From: JAHJEM01 sp043805315 | GTDB lineage: Archaea > Nanobdellota > Nanobdellia > Woesearchaeales > JAHJEM01 | Assembly: GCA_043805315.1 (NCBI GenBank) | Contig: JAZDID010000087.1 | Span: 1-9,440, forward strand | Direction: 5' to 3' | DNA length: 9,440 nt | In this document: positions 1 through 6,523 of the stretch, piece by piece | Position numbering within the stretch: the stretch's first letter is position 1 | How the letters are laid out: every line of letters starts with the position of its first letter | Position numbers and translations under genes: made by a program | The notes under the pieces: generated by a model | The model's input: the letters and a program-made list of their open reading frames with translations, nothing else | What the model was told of the DNA's origin: nothing | Database searches by the model: none

Positions 1-1
1 T

Positions 2-325
2 CCTGAAATAAAAAAGGCGTGGAAGGTCTCATTTGAGAAAAAGGAGGACGTTCTCTTTGAAGAAAAGCTCTATGCAGGAACAAGAATCACGCTGAAAAAT
101 GACAAGCTCGAGCCAAAAGTAGAGGAAGCCTTTGATATCCCATTCCAGCTCTGCATGGTCAATGTGCAGGATCCTGACAAGAGTGGAAGTCCGCAGGATT
201 TCGCGCTGCAGATGCAGGAGAAGGATGGCAAGGAATACCTCGGGTTCGATGGCAAGGAATTGATTGAGATCGAGCAGTATGATGGCTCGTATCCGCTCTG
301 CGTCTATTACAACACCATAGAGTGA
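2..325 (+). CDS. C-terminal fragment of an unrecognised protein (5' end outside the window)
   Basis: An open frame runs from the window edge to a TGA at 323-325 and gives 107 residues with no start of its own, so this is the tail of a longer gene. I do not recognise the family. The fragment is rich in Lys, Glu and Asp, has no membrane segment, and looks beta-rich. Two cysteines sit in similar hydrophobic settings (FQLCMV and YPLCVYY, about 50 residues apart), which would suit a disulfide in an exported domain. It runs in the same direction as the four envelope genes that follow, only 49 bases upstream of the first, so it may belong to the same locus. Codon usage resembles that of the downstream genes. 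That it is a real gene is well supported; its function is unknown. Confidence 0.75.
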   Translation, partial: PEIKKAWKVSFEKKEDVLFEEKLYAGTRITLKNDKLEPKVEEAFDIPFQLCMVNVQDPDKSGSPQDFALQMQEKDGKEYLGFDGKELIEIEQYDGSYPLCVYYNTIE

Positions 326-335
326 GGATACAAAT

Positions 336-352
336 CCGCAAAACATAAAAAC
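336..352 (+). promoter_or_regulatory. Probable archaeal BRE/TATA promoter of the envelope locus
   Basis: A BRE-like CCGCAAA at 336-342 is followed directly by a TATA-like ACATAAAAAC at 343-352. The same CCGCAAA plus A/T box arrangement occurs upstream of the RPA gene at 5281-5297, which supports both. The box centre lies about 27 bases before the ATG at 375, which predicts a leaderless or nearly leaderless transcript. This is inferred from spacing and composition; readthrough from the upstream gene is also possible. Confidence 0.5.
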
Positions 353-374
353 ACACTGCAATAGAGAGGATTCT

Positions 375-1268
375 ATGTCAAAAAGAGGTTCGAGCCCCCT
401 GTTTGCAGTGTTTGAGACTGTGATCGTCTTTTTCCTGGTCTTCGGCATCTTCTTCGCGATTGTCTATGCAGTGGGCAATCCGACAAAGCGCAACCAGGCG
501 TTTCTTGCCAAGGATTCTGCGCTCATGGTTGATACTTTATACAGCCTGCCAAAACAGTCACAGGCAGACATCACATATCCTAATTTTTTTGAGCAGTACG
601 TGTTTGAGGCGAACAACAATCTTGTCCAAGTATACTCTCCTGGCACGAGGACTGGCTCTTTGACGCCGCACTACCCGTATTCCCAGCACAGGGATTATGC
701 CTCATTCAACGAGCTCTTCCTGTTCTTGAACCTGAATTTTTTCAAAGACACCACAGCAGTGTACATGCACAAGACAACGCAGTATGTGGCAGAGCCTGTC
801 GATGATATCGACACTGCGGGAAACTTGGCTGAGCAGAAGATACTCATACAGGCAAGCCCTGAAGCGAATGCCATAGGTGAATACCTGAAACAGGCATTGC
901 GCATTGAAGGAGTGCAGGAACCCGGGCCTGCTGATGCGAATGCCCTCACCATCTCTATCACCTATGGCGCGCTAAATGAGGACAAGGTCAATCTCTATTA
1001 TTCAGACAAGGATGAGATCATCATGAGAAAGAGCAAGAAACTAGCACAGATCCTCGCGAACAAATTCACCCTCAACTTCAACACCATCTATGCAGAATCC
1101 CAGAGCATCATCAAAGCGCCTAGCCATGAAGGAGAATTCGCAGTATTTGAGAAGAATAGTCCTGCAGTGCTCATTGAGCTCGGAGGCAAGAGCAAGGGTG
1201 CCTTGTCTGTGCAGCAGCGCATCGCAGACACTATCATGGTGTCTATCCAGGACTATTACAAGCAGTAA
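375..1268 (+). CDS. Membrane-anchored protein with degenerate N-acetylmuramoyl-L-alanine amidase (Amidase_3-like) domain
   Basis: This 297-residue protein has a short basic leader (KRG at 3-5), then a hydrophobic helix at about 8-33, so the bulk should lie outside the cell. The leader, with SP just after the Gly, resembles archaeal type IV prepilins. Residues about 154-297 follow the layout of zinc amidases of the Amidase_3 type: a strand ILIQAS (156-161) where active enzymes have IDPGHGG, SITYG (194-198) where they have SIHAN, then a KVNLYYS strand, a K-LAQIL helix, and PAVLIELGG (263-271) matching the PAVLVELGF block. Only the Glu of that block (E268) remains of the catalytic and metal residues; both His ligands are gone. 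It is therefore probably a pseudo-enzyme that binds glycan or regulates a partner. The amidase assignment is my reading of motifs and needs a profile or structure comparison. The other three anchored genes follow directly. Confidence 0.65.
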   Translation: MSKRGSSPLFAVFETVIVFFLVFGIFFAIVYAVGNPTKRNQAFLAKDSALMVDTLYSLPKQSQADITYPNFFEQYVFEANNNLVQVYSPGTRTGSLTPHYPYSQHRDYASFNELFLFLNLNFFKDTTAVYMHKTTQYVAEPVDDIDTAGNLAEQKILIQASPEANAIGEYLKQALRIEGVQEPGPADANALTISITYGALNEDKVNLYYSDKDEIIMRKSKKLAQILANKFTLNFNTIYAESQSIIKAPSHEGEFAVFEKNSPAVLIELGGKSKGALSVQQRIADTIMVSIQDYYKQ

Positions 1269-1292
1269 CAGCATGAAACGCGAGATGTGATC

Positions 1293-1748
1293 ATGAAAAG
1301 GTTGTACAAGAAAGCCCAGAGCTCTTCAGGAGCAAAAACTGTCTATTACCTCTTCTATGGCTTGTTCTTGCTCCCAATCACCTTCCTTCTCATTGCAGCC
1401 ACGAATTATTACTCGAATTCCTACTTGTACATCGACGAGGCAGCTGAGCGCGAGCTCTCTGCAGAACGGGTGTTTACCTGCTTTGCACTCCAGGACAAGA
1501 GCATTACACGGGAGTATCCTGTCATCGACCTGAACATGATGGCTGAGAAACAGCTGGACAGTTGTTTTGCGAGCACCCGGAAAGGAATCAGGGTCGTGCT
1601 CGAGGATGTGCAGACCAAGGCAGATATGGTCACGCTCAGAAATGCTGCACAAGACATTCCGCAGAAAAGGACACCGTATTATGTCATCTACAAGGATAAA
1701 GAAGGGAATCTGAGGCAGGGCATCCTGCATATCGAGCTTTCACCATGA
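1293..1748 (+). CDS. Small pilin-like single-pass membrane protein with a conserved-looking cysteine pair
   Basis: This 151-residue protein has a basic N-terminus ending in KKAQ (6-9), one membrane helix at about 17-38, and an extracellular part of about 110 residues. The KKA-Q junction before the helix resembles a class III (prepilin peptidase) site. C63 and C91 bracket a segment with a REYP-VIDL core and probably form a disulfide. I have the impression that similar Cys-flanked segments recur in DPANN pilin-like proteins, but could not check this. I chose the ATG at 1293, 24 bases after the previous stop; a GTG at 1287 in the same frame would add two residues, and its GTGAT may instead act in ribosome binding. 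The gene overlaps the next by an ATGA, implying translational coupling. No enzymatic motif is seen. The role is presumably structural, in the same assembly as its neighbours; the function is inferred only. Confidence 0.7.
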   Translation: MKRLYKKAQSSSGAKTVYYLFYGLFLLPITFLLIAATNYYSNSYLYIDEAAERELSAERVFTCFALQDKSITREYPVIDLNMMAEKQLDSCFASTRKGIRVVLEDVQTKADMVTLRNAAQDIPQKRTPYYVIYKDKEGNLRQGILHIELSP

Positions 1749-2305
1749 CACGAGACATCTTCAGGGATAAGAAGGCGATGACCACGCCGAGCGATTTCAC
1801 TGAGTTCTTATGGGGATTATTATTAGTTGCTCTCGGCTTTCTGCTCTTGTTTGGCATCGGGAATTGGGAGAAAACAGACAACCAGCTTCAGAGCCTGGAA
1901 AAAACCTTGATGATCCATGCGCAGAGGAATTATGTCTATTTCTTCAGCACGCCAATTATCCAGGACAGTGAGGTTACTCTTGCAGACAGGGTCATCCTCA
2001 GCCAATACTCTTTAGAAATGAAGGAAAGGCTCGCAAAAGAAATCCAAGAGCGTTTTATCCAGATTCCTGAATTAAGCAATATCAAGATGACGGCGACCTC
2101 CTCTCAAGGAGAGCTCTTTGACATCGGCCCGAAGATTGAAACTCTGGGAATCCCTGGCGCGCCTGTTCTTGGGCTCTCACCTGTCATAACGAGGATATCA
2201 GGAAGCCACAAGATCGTTCCGCTGACAACATATCTTCCGTCGCTGGACGGCTCTGTCATCACTGTCGAGATCAAGACGGTGTTCACGATCATTATTGCAA
2301 GCTGA
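1745..2305 (+). CDS. Pilin-like single-pass membrane protein
   Basis: This 186-residue protein starts in a 4-base ATGA overlap with the preceding stop, so the pair should be translated together. Its leader ends in KKA (9-11), followed by a short polar stretch and a hydrophobic helix at about 21-38; the remainder should be extracytoplasmic. A Glu at +9 after the KKA junction (E20) matches the position of E14 in the amidase-like neighbour, counted from its KRG. Residues about 42-110 look helical (coiled-coil-like in part), with a YFFSTP-then-LADRV segment, while about 115-186 look beta-rich and end in a hydrophobic strand. There are no cysteines and no catalytic motif. I do not recognise a named family; its position between the other anchored proteins and the cell-wall hydrolase suggests it is a structural part of the same assembly. 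Confidence 0.7.
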   Translation: MTRDIFRDKKAMTTPSDFTEFLWGLLLVALGFLLLFGIGNWEKTDNQLQSLEKTLMIHAQRNYVYFFSTPIIQDSEVTLADRVILSQYSLEMKERLAKEIQERFIQIPELSNIKMTATSSQGELFDIGPKIETLGIPGAPVLGLSPVITRISGSHKIVPLTTYLPSLDGSVITVEIKTVFTIIIAS

Positions 2306-2306
2306 T

Positions 2307-2311
2307 GGTGA
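2307..2311 (+). promoter_or_regulatory. Shine-Dalgarno-like site deciding the start of the hydrolase gene
   Basis: GGTGA, complementary to the 3' end of archaeal 16S rRNA, lies four bases before the ATG at 2316. It favours that ATG over an in-frame TTG at 2295 that would lie inside the preceding gene. The RPA gene has the same motif type at the same spacing. Confidence 0.65.
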
Positions 2312-2315
2312 AAAC

Positions 2316-5255
2316 ATGAATCCACTAAAGCAGAACAAAAAAGCCCTCGGCCTTTCCTTATGGACAGGCATTGGTTTCTTGTTCGCAGTCATATTGTTCA
2401 TCGTATTCTATGCGCATCCAGAAAGTGTTGACAAGCGGACGTCTATCGGCACTGTCCAGCTCGAGACCATCAAGGCGAAATACCAGGCAGAGAAAGCATT
2501 ATTGTTCCTTGATTACAGCGCGAAATACGCATTGCCTTACGCGATTTTGCAGCTCGGAGAACAGGGAGGCATGTACTCGAATGCAGATGCGAGTGTTGTG
2601 AATGAGTGCGGCTCTTATGTGTATCAGCTCTGGAACATGAAAGGCAAAAAGTGCATTCCAGAAGCTGACAAGAATTTGAAGTTGTATTTCAATGATCGCC
2701 TGAACACCTACTTGCGTCAGTACCCGGGATTGCCAGTGGAGAACTATGATTACCAGCTTGTGCAGGAAAAGAACTCTGTTGATTTGGGTGTTCCTGGAGG
2801 CGAGCGGATCCAGAAGACAAACATTCTGACTGTCCAGGGCTTTTCCCGCCAGGATCTCACCATTCCTATACTTGTCGAAGACACTGGTCAGGCAAAGCTT
2901 TCTGATTTCGGCGGTGCATTGCGGTTTCCTGTACAGCAAGCCAATCCGGTGATCATCTCCTGTTATGGAGATCGTGATTTGGACGGCAAGACAGATTACC
3001 ATGACGGCATTGACATCGCAGTTCCTGAAGGGACACCAGTGCTTGCTGTGGCAGATGGTGCAGTGGAATCGTTATGCGGAGAATGGGTAGGAAATTGCGC
3101 GTGCAGCGTCGCTTCAGGAACAAGCGGAACTGCCTGCAAGCCAATTGACAAGTGCTCTGGAAAGTGCAGCAATTACGGAAACAATGTGATCATCAAGCAT
3201 GCAGATACTCTTTACTCGAGGTACAGCCATCTGAAAGAGATCAGGGTGCAGCCAGGTCAGAACGTCAAGAAAGGAGATACTGTGGGGATTTCAGGCAATA
3301 CTGGCTATTCCCAAGGCGCTCACCTTGACCTGAAGATTTACACTTCAAGCGACCATGGCAAGGACAGTGCGAAAAACCCGTTCTGCTTCTACTCAGACAG
3401 CCAGCTCGCTTTGCTCAAGCCAGAGGGGGCCAGCTGTGCAGGCGAGATTGTTGAGAAGAAGATCTCAAAACAGAGCCCGGAGATCCAAGGCTACTGCGAG
3501 AAGATTGAACCAGGCGTGCTGCAGAACCTTAAAGTGTTGGAAGACGAGCAGGAGCTCAGCCAAGTGCAAACTGAACAAGCTCAGAATTCAGGAACTGAGA
3601 CAGGTCAGCCTGCTCAGCCTGCGACCACGCAGGTAGTAACTGGCCAATCTGCAGAGCCGGCAACCAAATTGATCAAGGATGCGGTTGACAGGATCAACAG
3701 CTACCAGTCATTGATCACTGCAGCTTCTCAAAGGTTTGATGTTGAGGAGAACCTGATCAAGGCAATCATGTATCAGGAATCAAAAGGAGAAGCGACTGCT
3801 GCATCAGGAACAGGGGCAAAAGGGCTCATGCAGGTTACTGGCGGTTCATGGAAGAACTATTGCGTGAAGAAAGGGATTGTGGAGACAGATGATTGGTTTG
3901 ACCCGCAATTGAATATCCTGTGCGGCACCTTCATATTGACGCAGAAATTCAAGGAAGGCCATTGCGAAAAGGCTCAGCCGTTCCCGAGGAAAAAAACAGG
4001 CCAAACCCGATGCTGCGCCGACGGCGTGTGCAGCGAGCCTGGGAAGACATATATAGAATGGGAATGTGCTGTCCGCGGGTATAATACTGCGGATTGTGAT
4101 GGCGCTGATCCTTTGTTTGTTGAGAAGGTAATGAGCCACTATCGCGCGTTCGGCGGCCAGGTGATAGGTTTGCCTGAGATTTATACTGACCAGCTTGGCA
4201 CGTATTCGATCCCTCCGAATTTTAAGGCAGAGTACAAGTACAACCTGGATGACTACAAGACGATTGCAGGGTTTGTCTCGACAAATATCATCGACAGCTA
4301 TGATGGTTCTGGTCCTGAAGAGTTCCTTGCAGAAAAGATAACTGCATTCAACCAGCAGAACCCTGATCTTAATATGACGCGGTATTGCGAAGCTCCTTTG
4401 TTCTATGAGTTCGCAGAGAAATACCTTGACTGCCTGGAGAACGGCCAGAAGGAATGTGTGTGCGAGATAACATTGGATAATCTGCAGGGAGAGAAGGATA
4501 TGCAGATCATGCTTCTTGATAATTATTTCAGCCTGCAGAACCCTGAGGATATTTTTGAGAACCATCGAAGGGTTGAAATGCCGTATCCAGTAGCCTACAC
4601 TGCAGCTACTCCGGAAAGCCAGCGGACAGCGCAGCTGCTCATACAGTACATGATAGGGAAGAACAGCAAGAAGTTCACAAAGGCATACAAGAATTCTGAG
4701 ACAGAATTGACTTTCATCACCGACAATCCGCAGCACAAGCCCATATGCACGCCTAAAAAAACAATGTACAGCCTCTGTGTTGAGCAGAAAAACTCTTTTG
4801 TGAAGACAATTGAAGAGCAGAAACTCATTGAAAAGCCAGTGAAGATTCGCTTTTCCGTCTCTTTAGAGGACACGATCCCTCCTTCTGAACTTCAGTATGA
4901 AGTAGAAAGGTCATCAGCAGATCCTTCTGCGATCATCCTCTCTTGGGCCAAGCCTGCGGGTGAAGAGATCGACCATTACAACCTGTACATCGGAGAGACA
5001 TTGGCTGAGTTGGCTGACCTTTCCACTACAGTTTCCATAGCATTGAAAGATCCTGAAAAGACCACTCTCCCTATTGAGCAGCTCGAGCCGGATAAGTTTT
5101 ATTATGTGGAAAAGGAAGAGCCTCCAAAAGTGAGCATCACCTACTATTACATCTATAAGCCGCAGATCCCGATGCCAACTGTGTACATCGCACTGACTGC
5201 AGTAGATAGGAATGGCAATGAGCTCAAGACAGTCCAGCCGAAACTCGTCCAGTAA
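2316..5255 (+). CDS. Anchored murein hydrolase fusion: M23 (LytM) peptidase + SLT lytic transglycosylase + FN3-like domain
   Basis: This 979-residue protein is N-terminally anchored: KKA at 8-10, then a membrane helix at about 13-32, with the rest outside the cell. Residues about 205-360 form an M23 domain: H229xxxD233, H305 in YSHL, and H336-L-D338 where active enzymes have HxH. A six-Cys insert occupies 254-284. Residues about 450-610 form an SLT domain with Glu488 in YQESKG, GLMQ at 503-506 and GYN at 588-590, all expected of an active transglycosylase; another Cys-rich insert sits before GYN. Residues about 620-850, with several Cys, are unrecognised. About 854-972 look like fibronectin type III (LSW strand, YYV, then TAVDRNGNE). 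M23 enzymes cut peptide cross-links and SLT enzymes cut glycan strands of bacterial peptidoglycan. The protein closes an envelope locus with three other anchored proteins. The domain calls are strong; the target wall is inference. A Gln/Thr/Ala-rich linker (about 415-450) separates the enzymes. Confidence 0.88.
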   Translation: MNPLKQNKKALGLSLWTGIGFLFAVILFIVFYAHPESVDKRTSIGTVQLETIKAKYQAEKALLFLDYSAKYALPYAILQLGEQGGMYSNADASVVNECGSYVYQLWNMKGKKCIPEADKNLKLYFNDRLNTYLRQYPGLPVENYDYQLVQEKNSVDLGVPGGERIQKTNILTVQGFSRQDLTIPILVEDTGQAKLSDFGGALRFPVQQANPVIISCYGDRDLDGKTDYHDGIDIAVPEGTPVLAVADGAVESLCGEWVGNCACSVASGTSGTACKPIDKCSGKCSNYGNNVIIKHADTLYSRYSHLKEIRVQPGQNVKKGDTVGISGNTGYSQGAHLDLKIYTSSDHGKDSAKNPFCFYSDSQLALLKPEGASCAGEIVEKKISKQSPEIQGYCEKIEPGVLQNLKVLEDEQELSQVQTEQAQNSGTETGQPAQPATTQVVTGQSAEPATKLIKDAVDRINSYQSLITAASQRFDVEENLIKAIMYQESKGEATAASGTGAKGLMQVTGGSWKNYCVKKGIVETDDWFDPQLNILCGTFILTQKFKEGHCEKAQPFPRKKTGQTRCCADGVCSEPGKTYIEWECAVRGYNTADCDGADPLFVEKVMSHYRAFGGQVIGLPEIYTDQLGTYSIPPNFKAEYKYNLDDYKTIAGFVSTNIIDSYDGSGPEEFLAEKITAFNQQNPDLNMTRYCEAPLFYEFAEKYLDCLENGQKECVCEITLDNLQGEKDMQIMLLDNYFSLQNPEDIFENHRRVEMPYPVAYTAATPESQRTAQLLIQYMIGKNSKKFTKAYKNSETELTFITDNPQHKPICTPKKTMYSLCVEQKNSFVKTIEEQKLIEKPVKIRFSVSLEDTIPPSELQYEVERSSADPSAIILSWAKPAGEEIDHYNLYIGETLAELADLSTTVSIALKDPEKTTLPIEQLEPDKFYYVEKEEPPKVSITYYYIYKPQIPMPTVYIALTAVDRNGNELKTVQPKLVQ

Positions 5256-5266
5256 TGCTGGAAAAT

Positions 5267-5279
5267 CTTCTTGTTTTTC
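5267..5279 (+). terminator. Possible T-rich archaeal terminator after the envelope locus
   Basis: A pyrimidine-rich stretch with a TTTTT run lies 12-24 bases after the stop of the hydrolase gene and just before the RPA promoter. Archaeal termination commonly uses such T-tracts without a hairpin, and I see no strong hairpin here. Supported only by position and composition. Confidence 0.35.
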
Positions 5280-5280
5280 A

Positions 5281-5297
5281 CCGCAAACTATATAAAC
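5281..5297 (+). promoter_or_regulatory. BRE/TATA promoter of the RPA-hydrolase unit
   Basis: A BRE-like CCGCAAA at 5281-5287 abuts CTATATAAAC at 5288-5297, a near-ideal archaeal TATA box. Initiation about 25 bases past the box centre (near 5318) would give a leader of about 35 bases carrying the ribosome-binding site of the RPA gene. It is the clearest promoter in the window. Confidence 0.75.
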
Positions 5298-5337
5298 AAA
5301 CAGGGAATCTGCTCTCTAGTGTTCACGTGCAGTGTGG

Positions 5338-5349
5338 GGGGAGTGTGAT
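5338..5349 (+). promoter_or_regulatory. Shine-Dalgarno-like site of the RPA gene
   Basis: A G-rich run followed by GTGAT (5345-5349) lies four bases before the ATG at 5354. It decides the start: the frame is open back to 5255, but an upstream start would lie ahead of the expected transcription start and encode a non-conserved-looking extension. Confidence 0.6.
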
Positions 5350-5353
5350 TGCC

Positions 5354-6523
5354 ATGATAAGCATGCCATTGCCTGAGATTATTGCAAAGATCAAGGAGGC
5401 AACAAGCCTAACTGATGAAGACATAAAACAGAAGATTAGGCAGAAGCTTGACACATTGTCAGGATTGATTTCTGAAGAAGGCGCCGCGCATATCATCGCC
5501 AACGAGTTGGGAGTCAAGCTCATCCAGCTTTCTGGCCCTTTGCAGGTCAAGAATGTCCTCGCAGGCATGCGCAATGTCGAGGTCTCTGGAAAAGTCCTGC
5601 GGAAGTATGAGCTGCGCGAATTTGCCAAGGATGGCAGGGAAGGCAAGGTCGCCTCGTTCATCATGGCTGACGAAACAGGAGTCATCAGGATAGTCTTGTG
5701 GAATGAGCAGGCAGATGTCTTTGACAAGCTCAAGGAAGGCGACATTGTCAAGATACTTTCTGGCTATGTGCGCGAGAACAATGGCAGGAAAGAGATCCAG
5801 CTGAACCAGAACAGCAAGCTCATCCTGAACCCGAAAGACGTCACGATCAACATTATCGACAGGGAATCTGTGCGCAAGCAGATCTCCGCTCTCGCAGAGA
5901 CAGACACTGATGTCGACGTGCTTGCCACGATTGTCCAGGTCTTTGACCTCAGGTTCTTCGAGGTATGCCCGGAATGCCAGAAGCGCATGACCAGGAAAGA
6001 CGAGACGCTCGTGTGTCCACAGCACGGCAAGGTCTCCCCGGATTTCTCGTATGTGCTCAACCTGTTCCTTGATGATGGCACAGGGACGATACGTACAGTA
6101 TTGTGGAAGCGGCAGGCCCAACGCTTGCTGGATCTTCCTGACGAGGAGGTCAAGCAGTTCCGCACAAGCCCAGAGCTTTTTGAGAAGCACAAGACAGACC
6201 TGCTGGGCAGCTTTGTGAAAATCAGCGGCAGGATCAACAAGAACCCGAATTTTGACAGCATAGAGCTTGTTGCTAACCTTGTCTTCCCGCACCCTGATCC
6301 TGAGGAAGAGTTGCGCGCATTGCAGCAGAAGGAAAAAGAGCCAGGCCAAGCGATCAATGCTGAAAAAGAGGCTCCAAAGACAGACCAGGGAAAGGCTGTT
6401 TCTGACGATGACTCCTATGCCGCGCTCATGGCTGCAGTGAAAGAGGCAGACAAAGGGAAGAAGAAAGACGAGAATGCTGAAGATATCGTGTCCATTGATG
6501 AGCTCGAAGATTTCGAGGACTGA
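5354..6523 (+). CDS. rpa: Archaeal replication protein A (RPA), single-stranded-DNA-binding OB-fold protein
   Basis: This 389-residue protein should coat and protect single-stranded DNA in replication, repair and recombination. Residues 1-60 form a helical N-terminal segment (the IIAKIKEATSL and GLISEEGAAHIIANELGV type) typical of archaeal RPA large subunits. Residues about 72-160 form a first OB fold (VSGKV, then ETGVIRIVLWN, then GDIVKI). Residues about 186-312 form a second OB fold interrupted by a C4-like zinc finger with C205, C208, C221 and H224, that is, three Cys and one His. The tail (about 325-389) is low-complexity and ends in a strongly acidic peptide, as in many single-stranded-DNA-binding proteins that recruit partners. 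The gene has its own promoter at 5281-5297, and its TGA overlaps the ATG of the next gene, implying coupled translation. The family call is confident; the number of functional OB folds is from inspection only. Confidence 0.9.
   Translation: MISMPLPEIIAKIKEATSLTDEDIKQKIRQKLDTLSGLISEEGAAHIIANELGVKLIQLSGPLQVKNVLAGMRNVEVSGKVLRKYELREFAKDGREGKVASFIMADETGVIRIVLWNEQADVFDKLKEGDIVKILSGYVRENNGRKEIQLNQNSKLILNPKDVTINIIDRESVRKQISALAETDTDVDVLATIVQVFDLRFFEVCPECQKRMTRKDETLVCPQHGKVSPDFSYVLNLFLDDGTGTIRTVLWKRQAQRLLDLPDEEVKQFRTSPELFEKHKTDLLGSFVKISGRINKNPNFDSIELVANLVFPHPDPEEELRALQQKEKEPGQAINAEKEAPKTDQGKAVSDDDSYAALMAAVKEADKGKKKDENAEDIVSIDELEDFED

Noticed and set aside
3846..4736. A long minus-strand open frame of 296 codons opposite the wall hydrolase
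   Set aside because: The + strand frame here encodes the SLT domain with recognisable catalytic motifs, while the antisense product shows no family motif and is rich in residues expected from reading a coding strand backwards.
375..5255. A type IV secretion or conjugation cluster with the SLT protein as a VirB1-like enzyme
   Set aside because: No ATPase, coupling protein, relaxase or polytopic channel protein is present in the window, so only a pilin-like anchored set can be supported.
5255..5353. An upstream extension of the RPA gene beginning at the last base of the hydrolase gene
   Set aside because: It would span the TATA promoter and the predicted transcription start, and it ignores the GTGAT motif placed four bases before the ATG at 5354.
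5459..6349. A long minus-strand open frame of 296 codons opposite the RPA gene
   Set aside because: The + strand encodes clear OB folds and a zinc finger; the antisense frame has no promoter or ribosome-binding site and no recognisable domain.
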